Shown here: one piece after another, positions 22,999 to 31,904 of the stretch | Layout of the letters: the number at the start of each line of letters is the position of its first letter | How positions within the stretch are numbered: the stretch's first letter is position 1 | Assembly (NCBI GenBank): GCA_050084515.1 | Contig: CM114271.1 | Span: 40,424,001-40,488,000 of the forward strand | Direction of reading: 5' to 3' | Origin: Blasia pusilla | Taxonomy: Eukaryota; Marchantiophyta; Marchantiopsida; Blasiales | Length of the DNA stretch: 64,000 nt | The notes under the pieces: model-generated | What the model was told of the DNA's origin: nothing | What the model saw: the letters and a program-made list of their open reading frames with translations, nothing else | Database searches by the model: none | Translations under genes and position numbers: made by a program

Positions 22999-24732
22999 CT
23001 AAACTGTAGGCACCGGTGGTAGTCGAGGCACCATCGATGGTGTGTGTAGTGCCTCCGACAATGTGAACGACTGTGGAACCCAAGCCTGCCGCCCATCGGT
23101 CCCCTCTGGTGGGTCAATCTCAACTCCACCTCTCGATGGCTCGGTGCCTCTCGTAGCACCCCGAGTCACCACTGCAGCTGCCTCAACCTGGGCTGCACTA
23201 CACCTAAATCCCATACTGGCGAGATCCTCACCCGGATCAAGGTAAGAGGTAGAAGTTGGAGTCACACTAGCTACTCGCAGCTCTGTGCCTTCCCTAAACT
23301 GCATCATCGTCATGACAGCAATCCTCTGCTCCAACTGATCGATGCGTGAGAGAAGTGCCAGCTGTGGTGCTCCTGCTCCATCTCCTCTGGCTGGTGGTGG
23401 TCCTCTACCACCACGTCCAAGAAGAACTCCCCGACCTCCTCCAGGACGACCGCCCCCACGCCCTCGGCCTACCTCTGGACGTGCCCCTCGGCGAAGGTCA
23501 AAACATCTATCCCTAGTGTGACCATATTTGTGGCAATGGTCATAGTGGTACTGTGGTGGGGCCATCCTCTGTGGCTCCTGAGCAATCGGAGGCGCTAGTG
23601 GTCCTCTCCCATGTTGTGGGCAGTCTCTCTGCCTATGGGCCCCTCCACACGTCCAACAAGACCACATCGGTCCCTGCTGGGCAACATATGTAGGTGCGGG
23701 TCGTTGCCTCATAGGCTCACAGTACCCGCCCTGCTCTCTAGGCACACTGGCCCGCTCCTCTGGTACTGGTGCTCGCTGTGGCACCTGTGGGGTCACCGTC
23801 GCTCGTGGACCCGTCGACTCTCGAGAAAATCCAGCGGTCACTACCTGCTCCTCACTCATGTTGAGCTCAATACGCTCAGACAACTCAAAGACCACCTTCA
23901 ATGTGGGCTTTGCTGTGTGAATCAGCACCGCATCTCGGACTCTCCTCCGTAGTTCTCGGTCCAGAACCCCGTACCAATACCGGACTAACTGCGCCTCAGT
24001 CACTCCAAACGTAGCAATGATCAGCCTCCTCATGCGTGTGAATGCCTCTCTCAGACTCTCACACGATCGTCGCTGAAAATCTTGTAGACTCTTCAGCTTG
24101 TCAGTGCGTACGCCCTGGTAGCTCTTCCCCAACTTTCGGAAGAACTCCATTGTGGGGCTGAAGCTGGGTGGCCCTCTACCACCAGAGGTCTTTGCCACAT
24201 CGCCTGTCTCACTGCCCTCCTCTCCATCTAGTCTCTCTCCTCTCACAATCCCATCATATGCCTTGCGACCACTAGTGGACACATACCCTGGAGCCCAATA
24301 CATCCTCCAAGCATCAATCTCTACTGAATATAGTGATCGAAACTCCATGTAGTCATCCATCGGAGGACCCTCCAAGTGCTGGAATAACCCCTTCCATGCC
24401 ATGAAAGGGTTGAACCGTGTCGGGGTCCGTATCTCCTGGAAGTCGCACCATGTGTCAAACTTCTGGATAAAATCATCTAAGTCGATGGTGCCCACTGCAC
24501 CCGAGAAATGACGCATGCCCCGCTGGCCCATGTTGTCCATCTCCTGCCAAGTTCTATTGTCTCTGTCTGTGATCTCTACACCAGACCCAGTGTCCAGTGA
24601 TGACGATCCAGCCACGGATGGATGTCGAGGTAGCTCCTCACTGGTAACCCCTCGGTATCTCACTCCACTCCGTGTCACACCACTACTACTGCTCGCACTA
24701 CCCCGTTCTTCCAAACCTTGGAAGAACGCCAT
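22999..24732 (-). CDS. gypsy gag (capsid and nucleocapsid)
   Basis: 577-residue open frame starting at the ATG at 24732. The central part is a retrotransposon gag capsid domain (GTIDLDDFIQKFDTWC, FMAWKGLFQHLEGPP, MEFRSLYSVEIDAW, then LKSLQDFQRRSCESLREAF and YWYGVLDRELRRRV). A zinc knuckle CWTCGGAHRQRDC is followed by a degenerate second one ending HKYGHTRDRC, and then a Gly/Arg-rich stretch typical of RNA-binding nucleocapsid. It assembles the particle and binds element RNA. It ends at TAG 22999-23001 in the same frame as the protease. This is the best preserved reading frame of the element. Confidence 0.88.
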   Translation of the reverse strand: MAFFQGLEERGSASSSSGVTRSGVRYRGVTSEELPRHPSVAGSSSLDTGSGVEITDRDNRTWQEMDNMGQRGMRHFSGAVGTIDLDDFIQKFDTWCDFQEIRTPTRFNPFMAWKGLFQHLEGPPMDDYMEFRSLYSVEIDAWRMYWAPGYVSTSGRKAYDGIVRGERLDGEEGSETGDVAKTSGGRGPPSFSPTMEFFRKLGKSYQGVRTDKLKSLQDFQRRSCESLREAFTRMRRLIIATFGVTEAQLVRYWYGVLDRELRRRVRDAVLIHTAKPTLKVVFELSERIELNMSEEQVVTAGFSRESTGPRATVTPQVPQRAPVPEERASVPREQGGYCEPMRQRPAPTYVAQQGPMWSCWTCGGAHRQRDCPQHGRGPLAPPIAQEPQRMAPPQYHYDHCHKYGHTRDRCFDLRRGARPEVGRGRGGGRPGGGRGVLLGRGGRGPPPARGDGAGAPQLALLSRIDQLEQRIAVMTMMQFREGTELRVASVTPTSTSYLDPGEDLASMGFRCSAAQVEAAAVVTRGATRGTEPSRGGVEIDPPEGTDGRQAWVPQSFTLSEALHTPSMVPRLPPVPTV

Positions 24733-25854
24733 GATGACAAACCCTATCTCACCCGCTCAAGCACTCAGACTCACCAAGAGTCTCCCACACGCCTCACTAG
24801 CTCACCTATGCTAACATCAATCCCATGATGACATACCCGGCCTCACGCACGCTCAACACTCGGGCTCACCATGAGCCTCCCAACTGACTCACCTAACCTA
24901 GCGACACTCTCTTGGGTCATACACGCGACCCCTACTTGGAAACCGCCCTATATCCAACAACATGCTACACATGAAAAGAATCTACAATCGTCACCATCAC
25001 TGCACCCACCTAGCACCAGCTACTACCCAATACCTAGCACTCTCAATCACACACGACAAGTGCGGGAAAAGGGACTCGAATGGGTAACCTGATCACGCCC
25101 TCCAACCTGCTACACCGTCAACATGCACTCCTCCACATGATATGACAATCTCCGCAACACAACACTCTCCTCGACCAACACGTCAATCCTCCCGTCAACA
25201 GATGCGGACAACCCGTCAGCATCATGCACACTGCCCCTCCATCGTCAACTCTCACAACGCCTTGTCGTGCCCAAAAACATCATGTCGCGCAAACCTCTCT
25301 ATCTATCCCCACGCGCGGCATGTAACGTGACTCACCCTGGTCAACTCCCAATCATGTCCGGCAAATCTCAACTCACGTTCGCCGGATTGACCTCGTCCGT
25401 CCTATCAACCACGGCCGCTCCAATCCTACCACGTTGGGGGGGCGGGGGGGGGGAGCCATCCGGCCCGTGGCCTCCCTGCGTGCCTACGGAAGGAGAGAGG
25501 AGAGAGGGGGGCGCGCGCTCCCATGCACGCCTCCCACCTCAAGGGGAGAGGGGGGCGCGCAATCGCCCCCCATCGCCAGTCCGCCGTCGCCCGTCAGCTC
25601 TCTTTTCTTCTCTCTCTCGACACCCTCACTCGTGTACACCCGACGCTCCACCACAACTACACTCGACTGCTGTTACGCGTCAATCCGTACTAGCAAAATC
25701 TGAGAAAAATGGCCAACGCTTCCGCCCACGGCCTTCCGAACAGAAAAATGAAAAACACCCACAACACACGCGTCTCCTGGGGCTCCCGACCAAGGCAACT
25801 CACTTGCCTACCCGCAAACAACGAATTCCCACCAACCCTCTGACATCTTTCTCA
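24733..25854 (-). other. gypsy 5' leader
   Basis: About 1.1 kb between the 5' LTR edge and the gag ATG, with no coding signal. It contains a G-rich run at 25434-25452 (C-rich in the element transcript). Directly inside the LTR edge the sequence reads TGAGAAAGATG in element orientation. This is not the common initiator tRNA-Met primer site, so the primer is unidentified. Confidence 0.5.
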
Positions 25855-26063
25855 TGTAAAAATAAAAAGTAGTAAAAACGGCACACCCGGCCTAAAACTC
25901 CACTCCTCAATCTACATCGGCATATCAAGCCTCATCCACCTTGTGCTATCAAGGAATCCGGACGCTAGCACCCTAGTCCTGGCTCACACACATACAAGGG
26001 AGGTGCTCCAACGGCCCAACATGAGAAAGATGGCTTAGGAAAACCATCTTCCTCTCTTATACT
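25855..26063 (-). repeat. truncated 5' LTR of the gypsy element
   Basis: About 209 bases matching the end of the 3' LTR (16833-17040): shared ACTCCTCAATCTACATCGGC, TCATCCACCTTGTGCTATCA and GGGAGGTGCTCCAACGGCCC. Identity stops abruptly at about 26063, so the outer two thirds of the LTR, with the promoter start, are missing. The inner edge shows the expected TG (CA in element orientation) at 25855-25856. Confidence 0.8.
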
Positions 26064-27959
26064 CGCGGGTCTCACTTCCACACAAATGCCCCATCACGTG
26101 CGAAAAAGTTAGGGGTTTTTTAATTGCGTCCCTCGGAAGACTTATTAAGTTTTGTGGAAGAACAATAGGGCATAATTTATTCCATCAAACTCTTATAAGA
26201 ACAATAGGGTATTTTTTATTAGTCTTCCTTCCATGGAAAATGTTAAGATAAGATAGGGTTTATACATGTCACATCTACATATATTAAATAATTTTTTTAC
26301 AAAAATTAGCTTCCCTAGCTAAAAAATCAAATTTATGGAAAAGCTTTAGAGGGAAGAAGGGAGTGCTTACTTTCAAGTTTCCCTCTCAATTTTAGTTGGG
26401 TTTGTTGGGTCTAGGGTTTTAGCCTTCGGAGACAAGCTTTGAGCGGCAAATTGAGCCGCAACTTGAAGCCCCTTCCGAGCAGAGTGCACAACTTTCTCAG
26501 GGAGTGGTGGTGCAGCGTGACTTGAGTGGCGCAGCAGGAGATCGTGGCGTAGCGTGACTCGAGTGGTGCAGCAGGAGAGCGAAAGTGATCGGGAGTGGCC
26601 CGGCAGTTGGTATGCTACTTTTTTTCTTGCTTTCTTCTATCATGCCTCTATTCTTTTGAGTGCTTTCCTTTCCTTCGTATCTGATTACACAGCGTAGTTG
26701 AGGGCGGAGGATGGTAAGCTTTATGGCTCTAGATCAGAGATGCATGATTTTGTAAGGAGAGAAGGGAAGAAGGGGAGCCTGATTTCGTAAGGCTGTTCGT
26801 AAGGCGAGAGGGCGTCAATTGGAAGGTGAGTGGTTTTTTTTTTGTCAGCCGAGGGTGGTGAATCCCAAAAACTTCAGGACTTTTTCCTCCTTCTTCTCTT
26901 CCATTTTGTTGCGTCGGAATATGAATGCGTCCAGCTTCTTCACTGGATAGACAATCTTTCGAGCTTCTCAGTCGCATATGCCTGATTTCCTAAGAAGAGG
27001 AGCCTGATTTTGTAAGGAGAGGAGCCTGATTTCGTAAGAAGGGGGCCTGATTTTGTAAGGTTGTTTGTAAGGCAAGAGGGCGTTGATTGGAAGGTGAGCG
27101 GATTTTGTTTTGGTTGTCGGCCGGGGGGTGGTGTGTAGAACGGGAGGAGCAGGACAGCAAGTAGGAGTGATCGGAGCGGAGGAGGCGGGGTGGTGGTGCA
27201 GGGATTTTGTGAGATCATTTATTATAAGAGGGGGCAGGATAGGTGTTGGGCACTTCACCTACACAACCAGGAAGTTTGTAAAATCAGAGGGGCCAATTCT
27301 CTCATCGACGGCATGAAGGAGCTTGGGGAAGCATGAATTTTGCCTTGGAAGGCCTCGGTCTCTGTTATTTGAGCGTTATTTGAACCCTAAAATTTTTGCA
27401 GACTCTTAAATTTGGCCTTAATCCTGAATTGAGTGATCGATCAAGATAGAGTCCCGTGTTGGTACTGACGATCGGTCTGCGGCACCTGTGTGTCGTTCCT
27501 GATCTTTGCGGACGTTTTTCAATTATGTCTAGTGTTTTTCCTCTCGTCTGCAAATAGGTCCCTTACGACCAACGATGTTCTGTTCAGAGCCGGTCACCAG
27601 AGCGGACTTTAGTTTGTTGGTATGGCCATTTAACTCTCTGTTGTTCAGTTTTTAACAACTTTTTCTGCACTAGTAACGGCGAGGGTTCTTGCCAAAATTT
27701 CTAAGATTGGTCGAGCTCCTGCAATGCGCCTTCATGAACTTGGTTTATCCTCGGATGCCTGATTTGATGTCTTCAAGGTTGAAGAGGTCCGATAGGTCCT
27801 GTCCCCATATGGCTAGGGGTTGGTGGGGAAAGCCGAATTACAATGGTATAACTAGCAACCATATGTTGTCCACACCTGAAGATCTTGGAGAGGGATGTTA
27901 CCTTTCCTGTTCTTGAATGTTCTCCAGAAGCGGGCTAAATCAATGTCCCTGCAAACTCT
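26064..27959. other. gene-free stretch with short tandem repeats
   Basis: No supported gene. Around 26985-27060 the phrase GAGCCTGATTTTGTAAGGA is repeated about four times with small changes. A longer block (CCTGATTTCGTAAGG ... AGGGCGTCAATTGGAAGGTGAG) at 26778-26828 recurs at 27045-27100. The 27.4-27.9 kb part could be the eroded reverse transcriptase end of the LINE relic next to it, but no motif is readable. Confidence 0.35.
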
Positions 27960-28830
27960 AGGATCTTATCGGTAATGCTCTTGAGCTTCTTCCTCCACAA
28001 AAAGTAGTTGTATGTGCTCCGCATCTAGGGAGTGAGTAGATTTTGGTTCTGTTCTCATGGACTGGTTGAGTGTCCTACACGTCCACTTGCTCTCCTTCTT
28101 GAACCAAGGCTTTAAGAAGAATGTGCAGGTTGGAGCAGTTTTCTTGTCTCCACGTATCTGGAAAGGGAAGACTTTTTTGCAACAGTTATTTTTAACATCA
28201 ATCATCTGTGTAGTGGTCATCGTTGATGGTCAGTCCTTGAGTGCGTCAGTAATCAATACGTTGAGCTCCTCTGTTTTCCGTCGAGAACGTGTGGGGGCAT
28301 TTCGTTCTTCTCCTTCTTTCCCACTCAGGCGGGGAGTGATGTTGGTAAGGGTTATGTAAAAGTAGATTGGTTCATGATCTGATTCAAGGACTGGTGTCAT
28401 TGTAACCGTGGACACCAGGGTTGTGAGTCGTGGTGCTTCACCAATCTAGTTATCTCTGTTGGCTTCTAAATGTACACTAGATGTTCTTCCACCTGAGCCT
28501 AATCGAGAGAGTCTCCATTGCTGATAGCCAAAGAATGAGTTGAGCCTAATTCCAGCTATTTTTCTCCATATCCAACTTTCTGTGTCTTCCAATGTGCATT
28601 GGAGTTGCAGGTGAAGTTCCTTCAGAGACGAATTTTAGGGATGATGTTGTTTAGCATGTGCCTCCATATTCCTGGTTGGCATATAGATTGGAGCTTGGTT
28701 GCTGCCCGTTCTTCTCTTGACATCACCTATAATGAGGATGTCCCCGTTGTTGGTGGTTCTGTCAATAGAACCCGAGTGAGCCTCATAGGGGAAGTTCCCT
28801 AGGAGTGCATTGGGCCTCAACTATCAAACT
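27960..28830 (-). pseudogene. LINE endonuclease relic
   Basis: Minus-strand fragments recall an APE-type LINE endonuclease: GDILIIGDVKRRTG at about 28745 matches the GDFNxRTG block, and ESDHEPIYFYI at about 28390 matches the terminal SDHxP catalytic block, 120 residues later as expected. A following piece contains KPWFKKESK, like the linker after the endonuclease. Frames change several times and no reverse transcriptase motif can be read downstream. Old and inactive. Confidence 0.55.
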
Positions 28831-28916
28831 GCTGTGCAAATATTGTTCAGAATTCCCACCTGCTTAGCTATCTTGATCCAGAAGAAGTGGTTTTCTTCAT
28901 CAATCTACCCCATAGA

Positions 28917-28975
28917 GACTGTACTCATTAAGTAGTGCTTGTCGTAGCCTTGCGACCATAGCCTTGGTTGAATGT
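28917..28975 (-). repeat. copy of the 3.4-4.0 kb dispersed repeat
   Basis: GACTGTACTCATTAAGTAGT and GTCGTAGCCTTGCGACCATA are the reverse complement of the terminal part of the repeat at 3430-4020. Here there is no microsatellite tail. Confidence 0.65.
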
Positions 28976-29470
28976 CTCTACTTTCAGCTTTGAGGCAAGC
29001 GTTAGGACCTGTCGGAGATCCTCTCGTGTAGTTTCCGCTTATTCCTGAGCGTTAAGAAGCTCTTCCGTTTTGCTGAGAGACTCCGATGCCTCTCCATCTC
29101 AAGCCGAGGATGATAGTTCTCGTGAGAAGCACAAAAGCTTTGTGTCCAATTCTAATTTCAAAATGGACAAGATCCCCTCCTACTGTCAAAGGAACCCGTC
29201 TCTGGCTGAGCAGGTGAGGTTGTTGAATATAGAGATCTCCAAGGATAAATCCACTGAGGATCATACTATGGGCTCAGTGCGAGAAGACTCTGAGGTATGT
29301 TGTGGACAGATGGGTAGCCCCTAGGTCCAAGTTGAACCCGTCTTGGGAAGTCTTGCGGAAGCAAAAGAATGCGGATCAAACTGAGGAAGCTGCGAGGGAG
29401 GCACTGGAAGGATACGGAGAATCTCTAAGCCGCAAGGATATATGTGTCGTCATTACTTCTCTCAAGTGGA
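28976..29470. other. gene-free stretch
   Basis: Short open frames only, with no motif or codon pattern that supports a gene. Confidence 0.3.
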
Positions 29471-29477
29471 GAAAGGC

Positions 29478-29612
29478 CTTGAATGCTGTGAGCGGAAGCG
29501 AAAATCTGAATCCAAAAAGCTGTGAGAGGAAGCAAAAATCTAACTCCAGAAAGTTGAGAGGGGAAGCAAAATGTAACTCTAAATGATGTAAGAGGAAGCA
29601 AGAATCTCACCA
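29478..29612. repeat. tandem repeat, about 35-base unit, four copies
   Basis: Successive variants of CTGTGAGAGGAAGCAAAAAT preceded by a TGAATCC/TAACTCC-type spacer occur from 29478 to 29612. The copies differ by small substitutions and indels. Confidence 0.6.
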
Positions 29613-29758
29613 CGAACACTATGTAGCAGTTTTGGTTCTTTCGTGGAGCTCCTGTGCGAGCAAGAAACGGAGCTAGACGATCTTCTAGAGGTGGAAGAAT
29701 TTAGATCCGCGCTAGCAACAACCCATACACATTGTGTTGGTGGCGTGTAGCGATGGAT

Positions 29759-29761
<3 letters not shown>

Positions 29762-29848
<87 letters not shown>

Positions 29849-29885
29849 ACTCATTGAATAGTGCCTGTCGTAGCCTTGAGAGAGA
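29762..29885 (-). repeat. (GA)n microsatellite as tail of a dispersed-repeat copy
   Basis: About 41 GA units run from 29762 to 29844. They are followed by CTTAACTCATTGAATAGTGC and GTCGTAGCC, the reverse complement of the end of the 3.4-4.0 kb repeat. Read on the minus strand, the fixed end is followed by a long (TC)n tail, as in the copies at 3.6 and 4.0 kb. Confidence 0.75.
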
Positions 29886-29889
29886 GGCT

Positions 29890-30862
29890 CCACGATGCAT
29901 TTAACGGGCCCGTCGAGCGAATTATCGGCCCCCACACGGTATCCGCATTCAAGGAAAAAGGAGTTCTTATACTTGATGAATTTGTATACAAAATGCCCAA
30001 CTTGGTCATGGTGAACTTTCTTCTCTCGTGCCCATATGTTCATGTCCGTGTCCATGCCGTGGGTGGCCGTTGAACTATTTGTATCCACATTTTCATTTCA
30101 CTTTACGATTGAAGGAAGCCAATCCGTCACGGACTAGGAGTTTCCCTTTCTTTGTCCGGCCCATGGCTGTACGCATTGAATTTTCTGGTTCTTTTGTGCA
30201 CTCAGCTGTGGGGGGATGAGGATTGTGTTGTTAGTCCCATCTCATATAAAGTCATTGGAGCTATAGGGGTTCCGCAACCTTTCACTTCAGGCTATCAGCA
30301 TCATGTCCCTTTTGTGAAGTAAGGGAAGACTTCTCGTCCACGTTGTACATCTAGAAATCCATGCCGCTTCTTGCAATTCTCTACTTTTCAGGTGGGATGA
30401 GAGTAGTACCCAATTGTTTCTTAGTGTGTACCTGCTCGCCAAAGTTGGTACCGTCCACTTGGAATCAATTTGTGTACCCGTTTCAGATACACTTTTCCAC
30501 GCCGGTCACAAGGGCACAGATTGATAATGTGGTCTTATGTAACTATCCAACCTGTCTTTGAGGTGTGTTCAACATGTGGGGATGTTGAGTTTATGTCTGT
30601 AGCCTATTTCTTCTCTCGAGCTAGCAGAAACAGTTATTCTATGGTTATTCTACATTGTGTGTTATCAGACCCTCATTTCAAAGCATTTGCAAAGTGAGCA
30701 TTGAACTACCCTAGGAAGGATTCTACTTCCTTTTCAGGCATAGTTTATTTTTTTGAGAGTTGGTATTTAGTTGAGTTCTAAGCAATTGACTTTTAAGTCT
30801 TTTAGTTTGTCTACAATTATGCATGCCTATATCTTCTATTTGGTTAAGTTATAACTTATTCC
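29890..30862. other. gene-free stretch upstream of the PHD ORF
   Basis: No convincing coding exon. Frames at 30230-30550 are open in patches on the plus strand but carry stops and no motif. If the PHD ORF at 30863 has 5' exons they would lie here. Confidence 0.3.
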
Positions 30863-31552
30863 ATGTTTAAATGTCCAGTAGCCATAACGGCAAGGTACAA
30901 GGGGCAAGCCAAGAATAATCCACACTCTAGGAAGAAGATGAGCATGAGGTTGCCACAAATTCCCCTATTCTCAGATATTGAGTTGCGACAATGCAGTCCT
31001 CATTTGTGTGCTATTTGCGATTTGCATGGAGATCTAGTGATTTGTGATGGGCTTTGCCATCGACAATTTCACCATGTTCATAGAGTTGGCCAGACGGTGT
31101 CTCATTGCCCCGCTGTGGTCATTCCAAAGGACAAGGTGAACGACCCTTGGTATTGTCTAGAGTGTACCTCCGGGACATACAAATGTTTCAAGTGTGGTAG
31201 AATGGCTTCCATTCAAACTAATATGAGACAGTGCCCCCAACCTTTCTGTGTTTGTTTCTTCTGCCATGGATGCTTGCCACTTGATGTGCAATGTTGCCTT
31301 CTCCATACATGTGTGGCATGCAACATGCTGCATCGCAGTGAGCATCTAGCAAACGTCGTACAATGTTTGAGATGTCCGAAGACATGGCATTTGGTTTGCT
31401 TGGCAGCGAGCAAGGAGGAAGGTTTTGCACCTGGCATAGAATCTTGGCGTCATGTTGCACATAATGAGATCAGATGGATGATCTATTGCCCTGATCATCC
31501 AATTGTCCCCACACTAGGCACTGCAGATTATCAACATATCTCTTGGTTTTAA
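30863..31552 (+). CDS. PHD-type zinc-finger protein (EDM2/NSD-like finger arrangement)
   Basis: 229-residue open frame rich in Cys and His. A first PHD-like finger at about residues 51-105 reads CAICDLHGDLVICDG, RQFHHVH and WYCLEC. It is followed by CFKCGR, CFFCHGC, CVACNMLH and a second finger-like block CLRCPKTWHLVCL, ending near CPDH. This C-rich tandem layout recalls the PHD / extended-PHD cassette of plant EDM2 and animal NSD proteins, which bind modified histone H3. A splice acceptor-like TGTCCAG precedes codon 7, so this may be an internal exon rather than a complete gene. It lies 350 bases upstream of the transposase-like ORF on the same strand and could be its 5' exon or a separate captured gene. 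Confidence 0.65.
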   Translation: MFKCPVAITARYKGQAKNNPHSRKKMSMRLPQIPLFSDIELRQCSPHLCAICDLHGDLVICDGLCHRQFHHVHRVGQTVSHCPAVVIPKDKVNDPWYCLECTSGTYKCFKCGRMASIQTNMRQCPQPFCVCFFCHGCLPLDVQCCLLHTCVACNMLHRSEHLANVVQCLRCPKTWHLVCLAASKEEGFAPGIESWRHVAHNEIRWMIYCPDHPIVPTLGTADYQHISWF

Positions 31553-31904
31553 TTATTGAATACGATAGAGAAATTTTGTAGGTAAGCACAATGGGTCTAT
31601 AGTTTCATTACATATTTCAGGTGTAAGATTTTGCACAAATTACTTTGATGTTTTCAGGAGTTTTGTATCTTCAGACTCAAAACTATAACTCATGTTGAAT
31701 GGACATTTTGGTTAGGTTGTAATGAATTAAATGGATTAAGTCTTGAAGTTGGAATGAGGATAGTTATTTGATGTTATGTATGGCTATCAATTGTTGTAGA
31801 AGCATAACAAACTTTGATTTGTGACCTCTTTTGTTTGTTGTTGTGGTACATGACAGGTTGAACTACATATATGACAGTTTGAATGCCTTTGACACCTTGT
31901 ACAA

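Larger units (their letters stand above)
16833..26063 (-). mobile_element. Ty3/gypsy element encoding a DNA methyltransferase and a PHD finger
   Basis: Minus-strand LTR retrotransposon of about 9.2 kb. From high to low coordinates: truncated 5' LTR, leader of about 1.1 kb, gag, protease, C5 DNA methyltransferase, reverse transcriptase, RNase H, integrase, PHD finger, polypurine tract, 3' LTR. RT-RNaseH-integrase order identifies Ty3/gypsy. Gag and protease share one frame interrupted by TAG and TGA; the methyltransferase frame begins at an ATG that overlaps the protease stop (ATGA). Numerous stops and frameshifts show the copy is inactive. Two more loci here (36.8-39.6 kb and 45.1-46.8 kb) carry the integrase-PHD end of the same lineage. 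Confidence 0.88.

Noticed and set aside
22999-23001. Gag-protease TAG as a readthrough signal (as in some retroviruses)
   Set aside because: A second stop (TGA, about 22945) follows in the same frame, so readthrough of one codon would not yield the protease; mutation is simpler.
25267-25872. 201-residue open frame on the plus strand
   Set aside because: Low-complexity Pro/Arg-rich translation of the gypsy leader on the wrong strand, with a G-run; no domain.
26980-27100. CRISPR-like short repeats
   Set aside because: The units are contiguous tandem variants without unique spacers, in a plant nuclear genome.
29762-29844. GA-repeat as a GAGA-factor regulatory element
   Set aside because: It forms the tail of a dispersed repeat copy and no gene starts nearby.
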